This document shows positions 5,028 through 5,124 of a stretch of 5,124 bases of DNA, piece by piece. The stretch is taken from the NCBI GenBank assembly GCA_021789735.1, contig JAJYJB010000113.1, positions 1 through 5,124 on the forward strand. Reading direction: 5' to 3'. This stretch comes from Nitrospirota bacterium. GTDB taxonomy: Bacteria; Nitrospirota; Thermodesulfovibrionia; Thermodesulfovibrionales; JdFR-88. Within the stretch, counting starts at the first letter, position 1; every line of letters starts with the position of its first letter. The notes under the pieces were generated by a model. The model was not told the origin of the DNA. It saw nothing but the letters and a program-made list of their open reading frames with translations, and did not search any database. Both the position numbers and the translations under genes were made by a program.

Positions 5028-5124
5028 TCCCGTATCTCCGTGACGACGCCGGCCCCGACCGTCCTGCCGCCCTCCCTGATGGCGAACCTGAGGCCCTCCT
5101 CCATCGCGATGGGCGCTATCAGGT
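5024..5124 (-). CDS. tuf: Elongation factor Tu, C-terminal end (5' part beyond window)
   Basis: Only the last 32 codons and the stop are inside the window. They read [18 protein letters not shown] followed by [14 protein letters not shown], the highly conserved end of EF-Tu domain 3 (the usual form is LITPIAMEEG...TVGAGVV). EF-Tu brings aminoacyl-tRNA to the ribosome as a GTP complex. The stop TGA shares the bases ATGA with the rpmG start, so rpmG is translated by ribosomes finishing tuf. Arginine is coded AGG three times and CGG once in this stretch, a codon choice unlike enteric tuf genes. Confidence 0.97.
   Translation of the reverse strand, partial: LIAPIAMEEGLRFAIREGGRTVGAGVVTEIRE

Overview
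The window is one stretch of the conserved bacterial translation/transcription gene cluster, read entirely from the minus strand. In transcription order (right to left) it holds the 3' end of tuf, rpmG, a tRNA-Trp gene, secE, nusG, rplK, rplA, rplJ, rplL and the first 484 codons of rpoB. Every gene is intact apart from the two cut by the window edges, and no plus-strand gene is credible.

Organism: a Gram-negative-type bacterium with moderately high GC. The RpoB N-terminus aligns closely with the proteobacterial pattern. Even very highly expressed genes (tuf, rpmG, rpl) use AGG for arginine, ATA for isoleucine and AAG for lysine freely, which is unlike enterics. L33 has the four-cysteine zinc form, and the tRNA encodes its own CCA. 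A Nitrospirota- or Desulfobacterota-like lineage is my best guess, but this is an impression from sequence style, not a placement.

Layout: positions 4570-5124 hold tuf (end), rpmG, trnW and secE, packed with a 4-base overlap and gaps of 9 and 33 bases. Positions 3582-4567 hold nusG and rplK, with nusG starting 2 bases after secE. Positions 2865-3557 hold rplA. Positions 2673-2864 are a 192-base structured leader before rplJ, the expected place for L10-L7/L12 autoregulation. Positions 1698-2672 hold rplJ and rplL. Positions 1455-1697 are a 243-base spacer before rpoB, much of it a 165-base element with near-matching 25-base terminal inverted repeats and strong internal hairpins. Positions 1-1454 are rpoB, cut just before the main rifampicin-resistance region.

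Together the genes supply the elongation factor, ribosomal stalk and L1/L11 arms, a transcription elongation factor that also couples to the ribosome, a subunit of the Sec translocon, a tRNA and the RNA polymerase beta subunit. The gene content is ordinary and I found no new multi-gene system. The parts worth a second look are non-coding: the inverted-repeat element between rplL and rpoB, and the rplJ leader with its competing pairings and a terminator-like hairpin facing the opposite direction.
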